Assembly: GCA_025808415.1 (NCBI GenBank)
Contig: CP075525.1
Coordinates: 1,845,501-1,909,500 of the forward strand
Direction of reading: 5' to 3'
DNA length: 64,000 nt
Source of the DNA: Cyclobacteriaceae bacterium
GTDB lineage: Bacteria > Bacteroidota > Bacteroidia > Cytophagales > Cyclobacteriaceae
The translations under genes were made by a program, and so were the position numbers. The notes beneath the pieces were generated by a model, which had not been told where the DNA came from, searched no databases, and worked only from the letters and a program-made list of their open reading frames with translations. Shown piece by piece: positions 9,948 through 18,484 of this stretch (position 1 is its first letter; each line of letters starts with the position of its first letter).

Positions 9948-10954
9948 TTAATGGAACTCAAAAAGGCCATGGTATCGATACCGTCAGCATAGTCCCACAG
10001 TTCCGGTTGTTGGGTTTTACCAAAGGGAATTGTTGCGGGAAATTTTTCACCAACTACGCATTGAAGTTTAGAAGCGCTGGCCTCCAGCGCTTTTTTTAAT
10101 GAGTTATCATCACTATACTGTTCGTAATACAATACGGCAATTGGCGAAACCAGTTTATCGCTCTCCTGCAAAAGGATAAAACCTGTGTCTAAAAAAGGAA
10201 GCTGGTTTACCAGTAGAATTGATTTTTGATAATCATAATTGTTGGCGTACTTATGATGTTGGATTACCGGTCCGAAACTTTTCCATGCTTCCAGTAAGGG
10301 CTTAAAGTCGTAAACTACGGGAATATATAGTTTGGATACATTCCGGCAACCTAAGCCAAAGTAATCAAATACATCGTATCCTAAGTTTATAAAGTCATTT
10401 TTGGTTTCAGTACCGGAGAGTATGGCGCACGATGTCCTGTTTCTTCGGATCAGGTGGGGCACATTCCGAAAGTAATATTCAAAATGACGGGCCGTATTAT
10501 CACTACCGGTAGCAATTACCGCATCATAACCTTTAAGTGTTTCCGTTTGAATTGTAATATGGCTTTCAAAACCAGGCGCTATGCCGATAAGCCGTTCGAT
10601 CAGGTAGCGGTTTAGTTTTGAATCTTTAGAACTCAGTTTTATAAGTGCTTTATGGCCGCTTAGCAATACACACAACAGATCGTGAAAGCCCACCAAAGGA
10701 ATATTGCCCGCCATAATGAGCGCAATTGTTTTGGGATTACTGTTTTGGAGGTTGTAGTCCTGAAGCCATTGTTTTAACTTCTTGTGGTCCAGGTAATTTA
10801 CAATGCCTTTTATAGCCTTACGAATACTGGCTTGGGTAAACCAGGGGTTTTCCTGGCCAGCTTCCATAACAAGTTGATCTACCGTATTCTCGTTCAGGTT
10901 TTGAAGGTGATGACCTAATGCGGTGAAGGCATTGATTCGTTGATCCGGGGTCAT
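9944..10954 (-). CDS. Acyl-CoA reductase (LuxC family)
   Basis: Product of 336 residues beginning MTPDQRINAFTALGHH. It resembles the LuxC/acyl-CoA reductase family, an aldehyde-dehydrogenase-fold group that reduces acyl-CoA or acyl-thioester to aldehyde with NADPH. Supporting blocks are IALIMAGNIPLVGFHDLLCVLLSG (N-terminal cofactor region, given here only as family landmark), KLSSKDSKLN, DAVIATGSDNTARHFEYYF, and FGLGCRNVSKLYIP carrying a Cys that would be the acyl acceptor. No luxD or luxE is nearby, so a bioluminescence role is not implied. The stop codon overlaps that of the convergent adhesin gene (shared TTAA). It is divergent from the ferredoxin gene. Family is confident, substrate unknown. 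Confidence 0.85.
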   Translation of the reverse strand: MTPDQRINAFTALGHHLQNLNENTVDQLVMEAGQENPWFTQASIRKAIKGIVNYLDHKKLKQWLQDYNLQNSNPKTIALIMAGNIPLVGFHDLLCVLLSGHKALIKLSSKDSKLNRYLIERLIGIAPGFESHITIQTETLKGYDAVIATGSDNTARHFEYYFRNVPHLIRRNRTSCAILSGTETKNDFINLGYDVFDYFGLGCRNVSKLYIPVVYDFKPLLEAWKSFGPVIQHHKYANNYDYQKSILLVNQLPFLDTGFILLQESDKLVSPIAVLYYEQYSDDNSLKKALEASASKLQCVVGEKFPATIPFGKTQQPELWDYADGIDTMAFLSSIN

Positions 10955-10983
10955 GAAAGAAAACTTTTAAAGTATTTACGTTG

Positions 10984-11014
10984 TTTGACGGATGGTTGAA
11001 GCAGATTACTTTTG
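10984..11014 (+). promoter_or_regulatory. Consensus Bacteroidota promoter of the ferredoxin gene
   Basis: TTTG at 10984-10987, a 19-base spacer and TACTTTTG at 11007-11014 match the TTTG-N19-TAnnTTTG consensus exactly. The predicted start near 11021 leaves a leader of about 26 bases before the ATG at 11047. Confidence 0.75.
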
Positions 11015-11046
11015 CAACACTTGTAACGCGCGAAATTACTGAAAGC

Positions 11047-11394
11047 ATGGCAATTAAAATTACTGACGAATGCATCAATTGCGGGGCCTGTGAACCCGAA
11101 TGCCCGAACACGGCTATTTATGAAGGAGGCCGCGAATGGAACTGGGCTGGCGGAACCAAGCTCACGGAGGTTAAACTGGAGGATGGATCAGTGCAGGATG
11201 CCAAAATTTTACAAAAGCCCGTGTCAGATGAATTTTATTATATCGTTTCGGGCAAGTGCACCGAATGCACCGGGTTTCATGAAGAGCCGCAATGTGCGGC
11301 CGTTTGCCCAGTGGATTGTTGCGTGCCCGACCCGGATCACGTAGAATCAAAAGAGGTATTGGCTGCCCGTAAAGCTTACCTGCACCAGGAGTAA
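11047..11394 (+). CDS. Dicluster [4Fe-4S] ferredoxin
   Basis: Electron carrier of 115 residues with two [4Fe-4S] clusters. The first set is [12 protein letters not shown] near residue 10. The second is C-x2-C-x8-C-x3-C followed by CPVDC ([21 protein letters not shown]), the spacing of Allochromatium/YfhL-type ferredoxins with a loop inserted in the second motif. A longer frame from a TTG at 10981 overlaps the promoter. The ATG at 11047 begins the family-typical sequence [12 protein letters not shown], so it was chosen. The gene is divergent from the acyl-CoA reductase and converges on the DUF58 gene with a 2-base gap. It may supply electrons to the reductase's pathway; that is only inferred from adjacency. 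Confidence 0.93.
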   Translation: MAIKITDECINCGACEPECPNTAIYEGGREWNWAGGTKLTEVKLEDGSVQDAKILQKPVSDEFYYIVSGKCTECTGFHEEPQCAAVCPVDCCVPDPDHVESKEVLAARKAYLHQE

Positions 11395-11396
11395 GG

Positions 11397-12305
11397 TCAC
11401 CGCATCTTAGCCCGTTTTATCAGGTAAGTTTGCAGGATGGTATTTACATCTTGCCGGATATCCGCTTTAACGAAATCAATTTTGTACTGGTGGCAGCGTA
11501 ACTTCAGGGTGTCATAGAAGTTTTTAGCCTCGTGCTGGTAGGAGAGCCGTATGTCACCGGGGTTTAGCTTCAGTTTTGCATTGCTCTCCAGGTCTATAAA
11601 TTCAATGGGTTTGTCTTCAAATTGAAAAGTCAGCTCAGTGTCGTAATCCATTACATGAAAAACAATCACTTCGTGTTTATTGTGTTTCAGGTGTTGTAAG
11701 GCTTTAAAAAGTTCATCGGTATTATCCGGGTCACCATCAAACATATCGCTGAATAGCACCACCAATGAACGTTTATGGATTTTTTCAGCCGCTTCATGGA
11801 GCACCCTGGCAATTTCGGTTTGCACCTTCATGGGTTGTTGTTCCATAAGGCCATGCAATATTAACAGAAGCTTTTCAAGGTGCGACCGGGATGATTTAAT
11901 AGGTGTAAGCGTGTCAATTTTATCGGAAAACAAACACAGCCCCACGGCATCGCGCTGCAGGTTTAGCATATAAGCCATAGCCGCAGCAGCAATAGCGCTG
12001 AACCTGATTTTAGCCTTTGTCTCGGCAGGGTAGAACATGGAGGGAGAAGTATCTATGGCAATAAGACAGCGGAGGTTGGTCTCCTCTTCATATTGTTTGG
12101 AAAATAACCGATCCGTACGTGCATAGGCTTTCCAATCGATATGCCGGGTACTTTCCCCTTCGTTATAAAGCCTGTGTTCGGCAAATTCAACAGAAAAACC
12201 GTGGTAGGGCGACTTGTGAAGACCGGTAATAAAGCCCTCTACCAATTGCCTCGCCAAAAGTTCAAGGTTGGCTGATTGCCTGATATCCTGTAAGTTAACT
12301 TTCAT
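11397..12305 (-). CDS. DUF58 domain protein (von Willebrand A-like)
   Basis: Product of 302 residues. The DUF58 signature is RHIDWKAYARTDRLFSKQYEEE at residues 54-75 (listed as a family landmark). It is followed by a vWA fold with a MIDAS motif DTSPS at residues 85-89. DUF58 proteins usually work with MoxR AAA ATPases in cell-envelope or stress complexes, and in Bacteroidota belong to the Bat aerotolerance-type cluster. No moxR or bat gene is adjacent here. No signal peptide or membrane helix is evident, so the protein is probably cytoplasmic. Confidence 0.88.
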   Translation of the reverse strand: MKVNLQDIRQSANLELLARQLVEGFITGLHKSPYHGFSVEFAEHRLYNEGESTRHIDWKAYARTDRLFSKQYEEETNLRCLIAIDTSPSMFYPAETKAKIRFSAIAAAAMAYMLNLQRDAVGLCLFSDKIDTLTPIKSSRSHLEKLLLILHGLMEQQPMKVQTEIARVLHEAAEKIHKRSLVVLFSDMFDGDPDNTDELFKALQHLKHNKHEVIVFHVMDYDTELTFQFEDKPIEFIDLESNAKLKLNPGDIRLSYQHEAKNFYDTLKLRCHQYKIDFVKADIRQDVNTILQTYLIKRAKMR

Positions 12306-12469
12306 TTTACGGGCATGGTTATCTTAAAAAATGGGGCTTGCAAGCCCTTCTGTACGGTATTGCCTTATTGTGAACAAGTCTGAATAGTAAACAGTATTTG
12401 CAATGACTATTCAAAATACTATATTAACACAATAAAATTACCCTAACCTAACCTAAAACTTGCAGGATT

Positions 12470-12841
12470 GTGGAAGAGAACAAGACGAACGGCAGGGATG
12501 AGATATACTCGGCCAAAGTGAAAGCTGGTAAGCGTACTTATTTTTTTGATGTAAAGTCGACACGCTCAAACGACTTCTACCTGACGATTACCGAAAGTAA
12601 GAAACGATTTAAAGAAGACGGTTTTACCTACGAAAAACACAAGATTTTCCTGTACAAGGAAGATTTCAATAAGTTTATGGAAGCCTTGACCAATACCGTA
12701 AACCACGTAAAACAGGAGCTTATGCCCGAAGTTGATTTCGACCAGTTCGACCAACATCACCCTGCTGACGAGCACCATGAAGAAGCGGCAACCGCCCCGG
12801 TTGCCAAATCCTCAGCCGATAGCGATCTTAAATGGGACTAA
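12470..12841 (+). CDS. DUF3276 family PUR-alpha-like nucleic-acid-binding protein
   Basis: Product of 123 residues. The core EIYSAKVKAGKRTYFFDVKS, then DFYLTITESKKRF and KIFLYKEDFNKFMEAL, is the DUF3276/PUR-alpha repeat that binds single-stranded nucleic acid in Bacteroidota and Borrelia. The C-terminus is acidic and His-rich (DFDQFDQHHPADEHHEEA) and probably disordered. The start is GTG at 12470; no ATG is in frame before the conserved core. A micro-repeat CCTAA x3 lies just upstream at 12442-12456. A terminator follows the gene. Confidence 0.88.
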   Translation: MEENKTNGRDEIYSAKVKAGKRTYFFDVKSTRSNDFYLTITESKKRFKEDGFTYEKHKIFLYKEDFNKFMEALTNTVNHVKQELMPEVDFDQFDQHHPADEHHEEAATAPVAKSSADSDLKWD

Positions 12842-12861
12842 CTACCCTTAACCTATAGAGT

Positions 12862-12890
12862 AAAGCCTTCCTTAGCGAGGGCTTTTTTAT
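12862..12890 (+). terminator. Intrinsic terminator after the DUF3276 gene
   Basis: AAAGCC pairs with GGCTTT around a short GC-containing loop and is followed by a T run (TTTTTTATT). It lies 20 bases after the DUF3276 stop. Confidence 0.75.
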
Positions 12891-12899
12891 TGTGTTCTG

Positions 12900-12929
12900 T
12901 TTCCGTTCCTGCTCAACCGAGTATATTTG
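12900..12929 (+). promoter_or_regulatory. Putative ychF promoter
   Basis: TTTC, 18 bases, then TATATTTG at 12922-12929 is close to the Bacteroidota TTTG-N19-TAnnTTTG consensus. It sits between the terminator and the ychF ATG at 12960. Confidence 0.55.
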
Positions 12930-12959
12930 CGGCCTGTTTTTAACTAATCTTTTCAACCC

Positions 12960-14057
12960 ATGGGATTGCAATGTGGTATAGTGGGCTTGCCCAACGTAGG
13001 AAAATCAACACTCTTTAATGCCCTGTCCAACAACAAAGCCGAAGCGGCAAATTTCCCCTTTTGTACTATTGAGCCTAACGTGGGCGTGATCTCCGTTCCT
13101 GATCCCAGGTTACGGATATTGGAGGGGTTAGTGAACCCGCAAAAGGTAGTTCCTACTACCATTGAGTTTGTGGATATTGCCGGCTTGGTAAAAGGAGCCA
13201 GTAAGGGCGAGGGGCTTGGGAACCAGTTTCTGGCCAACATACGTGAAGTAGATGCCATTGTGCATGTGGTGCGTTGCTTTGATAATGACAACATTGTTCA
13301 TGTTGATGGAAAGGTAAATCCAATAGCCGATAAAGAGATCATTGACACCGAGTTACAGTTAAAGGATTTAGAATCAGTTGAGAAGAAAATCTCCCGTTCG
13401 GAGAAGATTGCGAAGAGCGGTGATGCCAAGGCCAAAAAGGAATTGGCCGTTCTGCAAGCATACCGCGATGCCTTACTGGCCGGTCAGAACGCACGGGCAG
13501 TGCAGGTGCCTGAAGAGGATAAGAAAGCCATTGAGGATTTACAGTTATTAACCGCTAAGCCGGTTGTTTATGTTGCCAATGTAGATGAAGCTTCGGTGCT
13601 TACAGGCAACAAGCATGTGGAGGCCCTGAGGAATCTGGTGAAAAGTGAAAATGCAGAAGTGGTGGTTATCAGCGCAGCCATTGAGGCTCAAATAGCGGAG
13701 TTAGAAACGGAAGAAGACCGCATTACATTTTTGAAGGAATACGGTTTGGAAGAATCCGGATTGAACAAATTGATCAGGGCCTCGTACAGCCTGCTGAACC
13801 TGATAACCTATTTTACAGCCGGGGAGAAGGAAGTACGCGCCTGGACTATAAAAAGGGGGTGGAAAGCACCTGCGGCTGCCGGGGTAATCCATACCGATTT
13901 TGAAAAAGGCTTCATCAAAGCTGAGGTAATTAAGCTTCCTGATTATCAGCACTATAAGTCTGAGCACGCCTGCCGCGAAGCCGGTAAGATGGCCATAGAG
14001 GGCAAAGAGTACGTGGTGGAGGATGGCGATATCATGCATTTTCGGTTCAATGTCTAA
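12960..14057 (+). CDS. ychF: Ribosome-associated ATPase YchF (Obg-like, OLA1 homologue)
   Basis: Full-length 365-residue P-loop protein of the Obg/HAS-GTPase group that prefers ATP and associates with the ribosome. Visible are the Walker A motif GLPNVGKST at residues 9-17, the conserved [18 protein letters not shown] switch region, [19 protein letters not shown] (G3 region), the non-canonical specificity motif NVDE (in [10 protein letters not shown]), and a C-terminal TGS domain ending [16 protein letters not shown]. Housekeeping gene transcribed alone from its own promoter. Confidence 0.97.
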   Translation: MGLQCGIVGLPNVGKSTLFNALSNNKAEAANFPFCTIEPNVGVISVPDPRLRILEGLVNPQKVVPTTIEFVDIAGLVKGASKGEGLGNQFLANIREVDAIVHVVRCFDNDNIVHVDGKVNPIADKEIIDTELQLKDLESVEKKISRSEKIAKSGDAKAKKELAVLQAYRDALLAGQNARAVQVPEEDKKAIEDLQLLTAKPVVYVANVDEASVLTGNKHVEALRNLVKSENAEVVVISAAIEAQIAELETEEDRITFLKEYGLEESGLNKLIRASYSLLNLITYFTAGEKEVRAWTIKRGWKAPAAAGVIHTDFEKGFIKAEVIKLPDYQHYKSEHACREAGKMAIEGKEYVVEDGDIMHFRFNV

Positions 14058-14179
14058 TTATTCCTTACATACCCTTTTTGAATTTTTGATTTTTTCGTAG
14101 TTTTATAAACCGCTCATTATCAGGTTACAGCGGGGCTTTAGGTTTAGGTATTTTTTAACCCTTTTTTATTTTTTAAAGC

Positions 14180-14980
14180 TTGAGAACCAGGATCATTTTT
14201 TCATTGAAGAACAGGGGAGCCTATGTTCCGTTTCACCATCAGTACTTGCTGGCGCAATTCATAAAAGGGTTGTTAATGTTTGGGCCTGATAAATCATACC
14301 AGGCGTACACCCAGTTTAATTTCTCCGGGTTAAAAGGGCAGACTAAGATCAGCCGCAAAGGTTTACATTACTATTCGTCTAAAGTTACCCTGGTTTTTGC
14401 GTGTGCCGATCGGGAATTTCTGAGCTATTTTACAGCCCAGCTTTTTGAGCAAAAGGATATTATGATTGGCAGCCTTCACCTGGTGCCTGATTCCATAGAA
14501 GAGGAACCCCCGGTTGAGATTCAGACAGAGGCTAAATTTTTATGCATTTCACCCATTGTTCCGGTGCCTGCTGCATTCAATAATGAGCAGGGTAAAAAGT
14601 TTATCATGCCTGAGAGCGATGAATTCTCTGACTTACTCTATGACTCCACCATTAGCCGGATGGAAGCCACAGGTAAGTATACGCCTGAACAACTAACCTC
14701 ATTTTATAAATTTCAATTGGTGCCCGATCCCGGTTATTTACAGCGCCTGCAGGCAGCCGGAAAAAAATTTGCACGTATTTATCCCCTCTACGATAGCGAT
14801 GTAAAATTCGAAGTAAGGGGCTACACCTTCCCTTTTACGTTGTATGCTGCACCGGAAGTACAGCGTTTTGTCTATGAAAACGGATTGGGGTATTTCTGCC
14901 ACAAAGGCTTTGGTATGCTGGATGTAGCCGGCAATGACTCTATCAAGCGTGAGCAGCAGCGTGATGCGATTTATGCTTAG
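14180..14980 (+). CDS. cas6: Cas6-family CRISPR endoribonuclease, solitary
   Basis: Product of 266 residues. Cas6 cuts CRISPR precursor RNA in the repeat. The N-terminus (MRTRIIFSLKNRGAYVPFHH) fits the first ferredoxin-like fold, with His19/His20 as candidate general-acid residues. The C-terminal glycine-rich loop GLGYFCHKGFG at residues 235-245 is the RAMP signature. The start is TTG at 14180; no in-frame ATG precedes the conserved start. No other cas gene and no repeat-spacer array lies within the window. The last residues KREQQRDAIYA recur as an isolated fragment at 20644-20679. It may serve an array elsewhere in the genome or have another RNA target. Confidence 0.8.
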   Translation: MRTRIIFSLKNRGAYVPFHHQYLLAQFIKGLLMFGPDKSYQAYTQFNFSGLKGQTKISRKGLHYYSSKVTLVFACADREFLSYFTAQLFEQKDIMIGSLHLVPDSIEEEPPVEIQTEAKFLCISPIVPVPAAFNNEQGKKFIMPESDEFSDLLYDSTISRMEATGKYTPEQLTSFYKFQLVPDPGYLQRLQAAGKKFARIYPLYDSDVKFEVRGYTFPFTLYAAPEVQRFVYENGLGYFCHKGFGMLDVAGNDSIKREQQRDAIYA

Positions 14981-15219
14981 CAGTTATTGCTGAAAATAGT
15001 TTTTTCGTAGCGTCAATACAGACCGTGAACAGGCCTGCTTCTGTGTCGCATGAATGGATAATCATTATTCTTATGGCGTAGTCAGCAAGGTTATGTTGCC
15101 TACTTCCAATTGTGTTGATTTTAGCACAATTGCATCCTCTTTCGATCCTTGTAATCATTATTTATGATACTATTTGTTACAGATATTATGTATATTTAAA
15201 TACTCTTTGTTACAAATCG
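14981..15219. other. 239-base gap between cas6 and the ATPase stump
   Basis: AT-rich spacer with no supported gene. It contains a dyad CAATTGTG (15107-15114) / CACAATTG (15125-15132) with a 10-base loop. The direct repeat TTTGTTACA occurs at 15173-15181 and again near 15206, just ahead of the ATPase fragment, and may carry its old promoter. Nothing else is recognised. Confidence 0.5.
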
Positions 15220-15315
15220 ATGAATTTTAACAGAAAAGCCTATCAAAGCCTGTTGGAATGGAAGAAACGCAGTTCACGTAAGCCTCTATTATTGCGAGGA
15301 GCCCGGCAAGTAGGT
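15220..15315 (+). pseudogene. 5' stump of an AAA ATPase (DUF4143-associated type)
   Basis: The first 32 codons (MNFNRKAYQSLLEWKKR and then KPLLLRGARQVG) are the standard N-terminus of the bacterial ATPases whose P-loop reads LLRGARQVGKTTL. The sequence breaks inside that P-loop, before the catalytic GKT, and is joined directly to Rhs-type sequence. No remaining part of the ATPase was found in the window. This is a non-functional remnant marking a deletion or insertion junction at about 15316. Confidence 0.8.
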
Positions 15316-15443
15316 ATGCAGGCCAACGCTTCATCGATAATCCCAAAACCATCTACTTCTTCCCCGGTGAAACCCTTAGCCTCACCACCACCATCGATCG
15401 CGCCACTTCACCGCTGAGTAGATATCGCTGGTACAAAGCCGGT

Positions 15444-16967
15444 GTGGCTTTAGCTCCAAGCTTTACTGAAACGGGCCATACCTACACCAAATCAAACTTC
15501 CAGGCAGCCGATGCGAGCCTCGCACACTACTACGAAATCCAAAACCCGAATGCACCTGGCCTCACCCTGCGCAGCCAAAACATTAATGTTCAACTCGCTC
15601 CGGTCGACACCAGCTACCACCGCCTCGTACTCTGCCTCGAATACGACTCGCTCAACGTAACACTCAGAAACTGGAAATTCAGCGTGGACTGGAGCGAAGT
15701 GGTGCAACAATGCCTGGCCAATGCCGCCAAAGAAGACTCTATATTAATAGACTTCGCCATCTCCCGTGTTATCGACTCCGTGGCTACACAATTCTACACG
15801 CGCCAAAGCACCAACTGCATGGTCAATGCCACCGAAGCGCTGAGCTATACCTACAACACCGGTGAACACCACTACACACTTTATTATTACGACCAGGCCG
15901 GAAACCTCGTGCAAACTGTGCCGCCCAAAGGCGTAGTGCCGCTTGATCAAACCGGAATTAACCAGGTGTTGAGCGGTCAAGCCGTTTACCCGAACCATCA
16001 ATTGATTACACACTACCGGTTCAACTCGCTCAACCAAAGCACGTGGCAAAACACACCCGATGCCGCCACATCACAATTCTGGTATAATCAAAGGGGTCAG
16101 CTCCGCCTGTCGCAAAATGCGCAACAACTTATTGACGGTAAATATTCCTACACCCGCTACGACAACCAGGGCCGCATTGTGGAAGTAGGCGAACTGTACA
16201 GCGCGGCACCGCCTCAATCATTTACAGCCTTGCTGGAAGACCAGGCATTCCCAAATGCCGCTACCTATACACTGAAAGATGTAACCAAAACGTTCTACGA
16301 CTTTCCGCACCCCAATCTGCCGCAATTCCCGCAGCAATTTTTGCGCAACCGCGTGGCGTGGGTGGAAGTGCACGAGAAAGACGCACCTTCGGTTGTAGCT
16401 ACCTACTACAGTTACGATATTCACGATAACGTGAAATCTCTGCTGCAGCAAATACCGGGCATGGGCCAAAAACGCACCGACTACGTGTACGACCTGGTGA
16501 GCGGAAAAGTAAACTACGTACTCTACCAGTATGGCGAACCCGACCAGTTTATACACAAGTACAGCTACGATGCCGACAACCGCATTACACGCGTTGAAAC
16601 TTCGGTGGATGGATACCTGTGGGACAGGGAGGCCGAATACTATTATTACCTGCACGGCCCGCTGGCGCGGGTATGGCTCGGGCCCCATACCGGTGTGCAG
16701 GGCCTCGACTACTATTACACCCTGCAAGGCTGGATAAAAGGGGTGAACATGCCCTACGCCAGTGACTTGGGCAATGACGGTTACGGCACCAGCAAAACCG
16801 GGCGCGATGTGTTTGCCTATACGCTGGGCTATTACGATGGCGACTTCAAGCCTCGCAACCCCAACGAGGTGCTGGCCGATACACGCGATCAGGTGTGGAC
16901 AAGACATAATTCGTTATTGGTGAACTCCGGCTATTGCCAACTTCCGCGCGTATATTATTGGCGATGA
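15444..16967 (+). CDS. Rhs/YD-repeat protein, 5'-truncated first fragment
   Basis: Open frame of 507 codons. Sequence of the same frame is already Rhs-like from 15321 (RFIDNPKTIYFFPGETLSL, an Ig/PKD-like segment), but there is no start codon or signal peptide there; the real N-terminus is missing. YD repeats follow (YYDQAGNLVQTVPPKG, YTRYDNQGRIVEVGE, YSYDADNRITRVETS, YYYTLQGWIKGVN). Rhs proteins form a hollow shell that carries a C-terminal toxin. The frame is lost between 16924 and 16964, where coding similarity moves to the +1 frame. The GTG at 15444 is only the first possible start. The fragment is probably not expressed as a functional protein. Confidence 0.75.
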   Translation: MALAPSFTETGHTYTKSNFQAADASLAHYYEIQNPNAPGLTLRSQNINVQLAPVDTSYHRLVLCLEYDSLNVTLRNWKFSVDWSEVVQQCLANAAKEDSILIDFAISRVIDSVATQFYTRQSTNCMVNATEALSYTYNTGEHHYTLYYYDQAGNLVQTVPPKGVVPLDQTGINQVLSGQAVYPNHQLITHYRFNSLNQSTWQNTPDAATSQFWYNQRGQLRLSQNAQQLIDGKYSYTRYDNQGRIVEVGELYSAAPPQSFTALLEDQAFPNAATYTLKDVTKTFYDFPHPNLPQFPQQFLRNRVAWVEVHEKDAPSVVATYYSYDIHDNVKSLLQQIPGMGQKRTDYVYDLVSGKVNYVLYQYGEPDQFIHKYSYDADNRITRVETSVDGYLWDREAEYYYYLHGPLARVWLGPHTGVQGLDYYYTLQGWIKGVNMPYASDLGNDGYGTSKTGRDVFAYTLGYYDGDFKPRNPNEVLADTRDQVWTRHNSLLVNSGYCQLPRVYYWR

Positions 16968-17001
16968 CGAAGGCCAGTTTAATTATGATGCCATTGGTAA
17001 T

Positions 17002-17514
17002 TTGGTGTTGGACCAGGAAAAAGGCTTGCGCATTGCGTGGACTCCTTACGGCAAAGTACGCAGCGTAACCAAAGGCGATGGCAGCAAGCTGGAGTTCCGG
17101 TACGATGGGGCGGGTAACCGCATAGAGAAAAAGATGCTGAACAGCAACAACACCGGAAAAGTAACGCGCTATGTGCGCGATGCCAGTGGTAACATTATGG
17201 GAATATATGCGGCAACCATAACGGCAGGTGTTGAAGATGCATTGGAAATGGCCGAACAACCCATTTACGGCAGCTCGCGCCTGGGCCAGTACCGGGGCGG
17301 GCGTGCACACGCCATGCAAACTCTTGGCCTTAAACACTACGAACTCACCAACCACCTGGGCAACGTACTCAGCGTAGTTACCGACAACATCAACATCTCG
17401 CCCGACTGCGCCTTTGCCAAAATTGTAGCCGCTACCGACTACTACGCCTTTGGCAGCGAAAATGCCCGGCCGCACCTATTCCTCCCCAGCTGGAGCCTAC
17501 CGCTATGGATTTAA
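17002..17514 (+). CDS. Rhs/YD-repeat protein, second frame fragment
   Basis: Continuation of the Rhs shell in a second frame. Similarity already begins near 16924 (FRAYIIGDDEGQFNYDAIGN) before the first possible start at 17002. It contains RYDGAGNRIEKK, TRYVRDASGNIMGIY and the Rhs-core lead-in LKHYELTNHLGNVLSVVTD. The usual motif YYAFGSKMPGR is broken at about 17458 by one extra base, so this frame runs into nonsense (ENARPHLFLP) and stops. Read with its neighbours it is a pseudogene segment unless the shift is an assembly error. Confidence 0.7.
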   Translation: MVLDQEKGLRIAWTPYGKVRSVTKGDGSKLEFRYDGAGNRIEKKMLNSNNTGKVTRYVRDASGNIMGIYAATITAGVEDALEMAEQPIYGSSRLGQYRGGRAHAMQTLGLKHYELTNHLGNVLSVVTDNINISPDCAFAKIVAATDYYAFGSENARPHLFLPSWSLPLWI

Positions 17515-18484
17515 CGGCAAAGAGAAAGACACCGAAAACACCTGGGGCGATACCAGCTACGACTACGGCTTTAGAATTTATAACCCGCGGTATGGTAGGT
17601 TTTTGAGTGTGGATCCGCTCACACAATCTTACCCGTGGTATACACCATACCAGTTTGCGGGGAATAAACCAATATGGGCAATTGATCTCGATGGATTGGA
17701 GGAAAAAATTGTAATTAAAGATAGGCTTGGGAAAATTAGAACGGTGACAAACAAAGATGATATTTTCTTAACGTACCTAATTCATAGTTCACCTTCTCCT
17801 AACCAATATTTTGAATCTGGATGGAGTGAATATGTTAGGGAAGATAATAAGTTTGTGCAATCCTCGAATCCGCCCAGTTATGGACTTTTAACGATTGAAG
17901 AAAGAAGGGATGGATCAACTATATTAAACTACGACCCGTCATGGAGGAAACCCAAAACGAGATTCGAAAGAGGATTATCTGATGTAAAGAAAGGCGGTTA
18001 TCATGGTTTTCTTCTGCTAAAGGACTTCGCTCTAAGCGATGACGAAGAATCGAGGATTGCTAGAAAGTATGTTTTTGGTATTGTAGGTGCAGCGACTGGT
18101 ATAGGAGGTATTGCTGAAGGTGGAGTTGCTCTATTACTTGGAGTCACGGATATCGGATTGGCAGCAAATGACATTTTTAGCGCAACAGTAGATGTTACTG
18201 ATGGTCTTAATTTGGATGTTGACTTAATAAAGAGTCAACTGACAAGGCAGTTAGGGCCAAAAGCAGGGGAATATTTTGAGAATGGGAAAATTGTGATTGG
18301 CGTGGCAAATTTGGCAGGATCAACAATTTCTTTAGGGAAATCTGTAGGATCATCATTAACTTTTAAAGATGAAGCTACAGCGACAGAGTTTTTAAGGCTT
18401 TTTGGCTCATCTCTATACCTGTCTGACGATGTGGCCGAAAAGTATAATGTGCGCAACAAATCCTCTGGAAGTGACAAAGAATAA
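17450..18484 (+). CDS. Rhs core end plus variable C-terminal tip (putative toxin)
   Basis: Third frame of the same gene. Residues 5-60 hold the Rhs-associated core (MPGRTYSSPAGAYRYGFNGK, YDYGFRIYNPRYGRFLSVDP, YQFAGNKPIWAIDLDG). After DLDG at about 17695 the base composition becomes clearly AT-richer and the sequence is unrelated to Rhs. This roughly 260-residue tip holds a Gly/Ala-rich hydrophobic stretch (FGIVGAATGIGGIAEGG) and a C-terminal part with no motif I recognise. The conserved core followed by an abrupt low-GC tip is the polymorphic-toxin arrangement. The tip's activity is unknown, and the upstream frameshifts make secretion doubtful. Confidence 0.75.
   Translation: MAAKMPGRTYSSPAGAYRYGFNGKEKDTENTWGDTSYDYGFRIYNPRYGRFLSVDPLTQSYPWYTPYQFAGNKPIWAIDLDGLEEKIVIKDRLGKIRTVTNKDDIFLTYLIHSSPSPNQYFESGWSEYVREDNKFVQSSNPPSYGLLTIEERRDGSTILNYDPSWRKPKTRFERGLSDVKKGGYHGFLLLKDFALSDDEESRIARKYVFGIVGAATGIGGIAEGGVALLLGVTDIGLAANDIFSATVDVTDGLNLDVDLIKSQLTRQLGPKAGEYFENGKIVIGVANLAGSTISLGKSVGSSLTFKDEATATEFLRLFGSSLYLSDDVAEKYNVRNKSSGSDKE

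Noticed and set aside
11090..11344. Second frame inside the ferredoxin gene
   Set aside because: Overlaps the cysteine-motif ferredoxin frame and shows no family features.
12442..12456. CCTAA x3 micro-repeat before the DUF3276 gene
   Set aside because: Only 15 bases; too short to separate from chance, though noted beside the unusual GTG start.
16218..16907. Long antisense frame within the Rhs shell
   Set aside because: No homology-like motif; the sense frame shows clear YD repeats.
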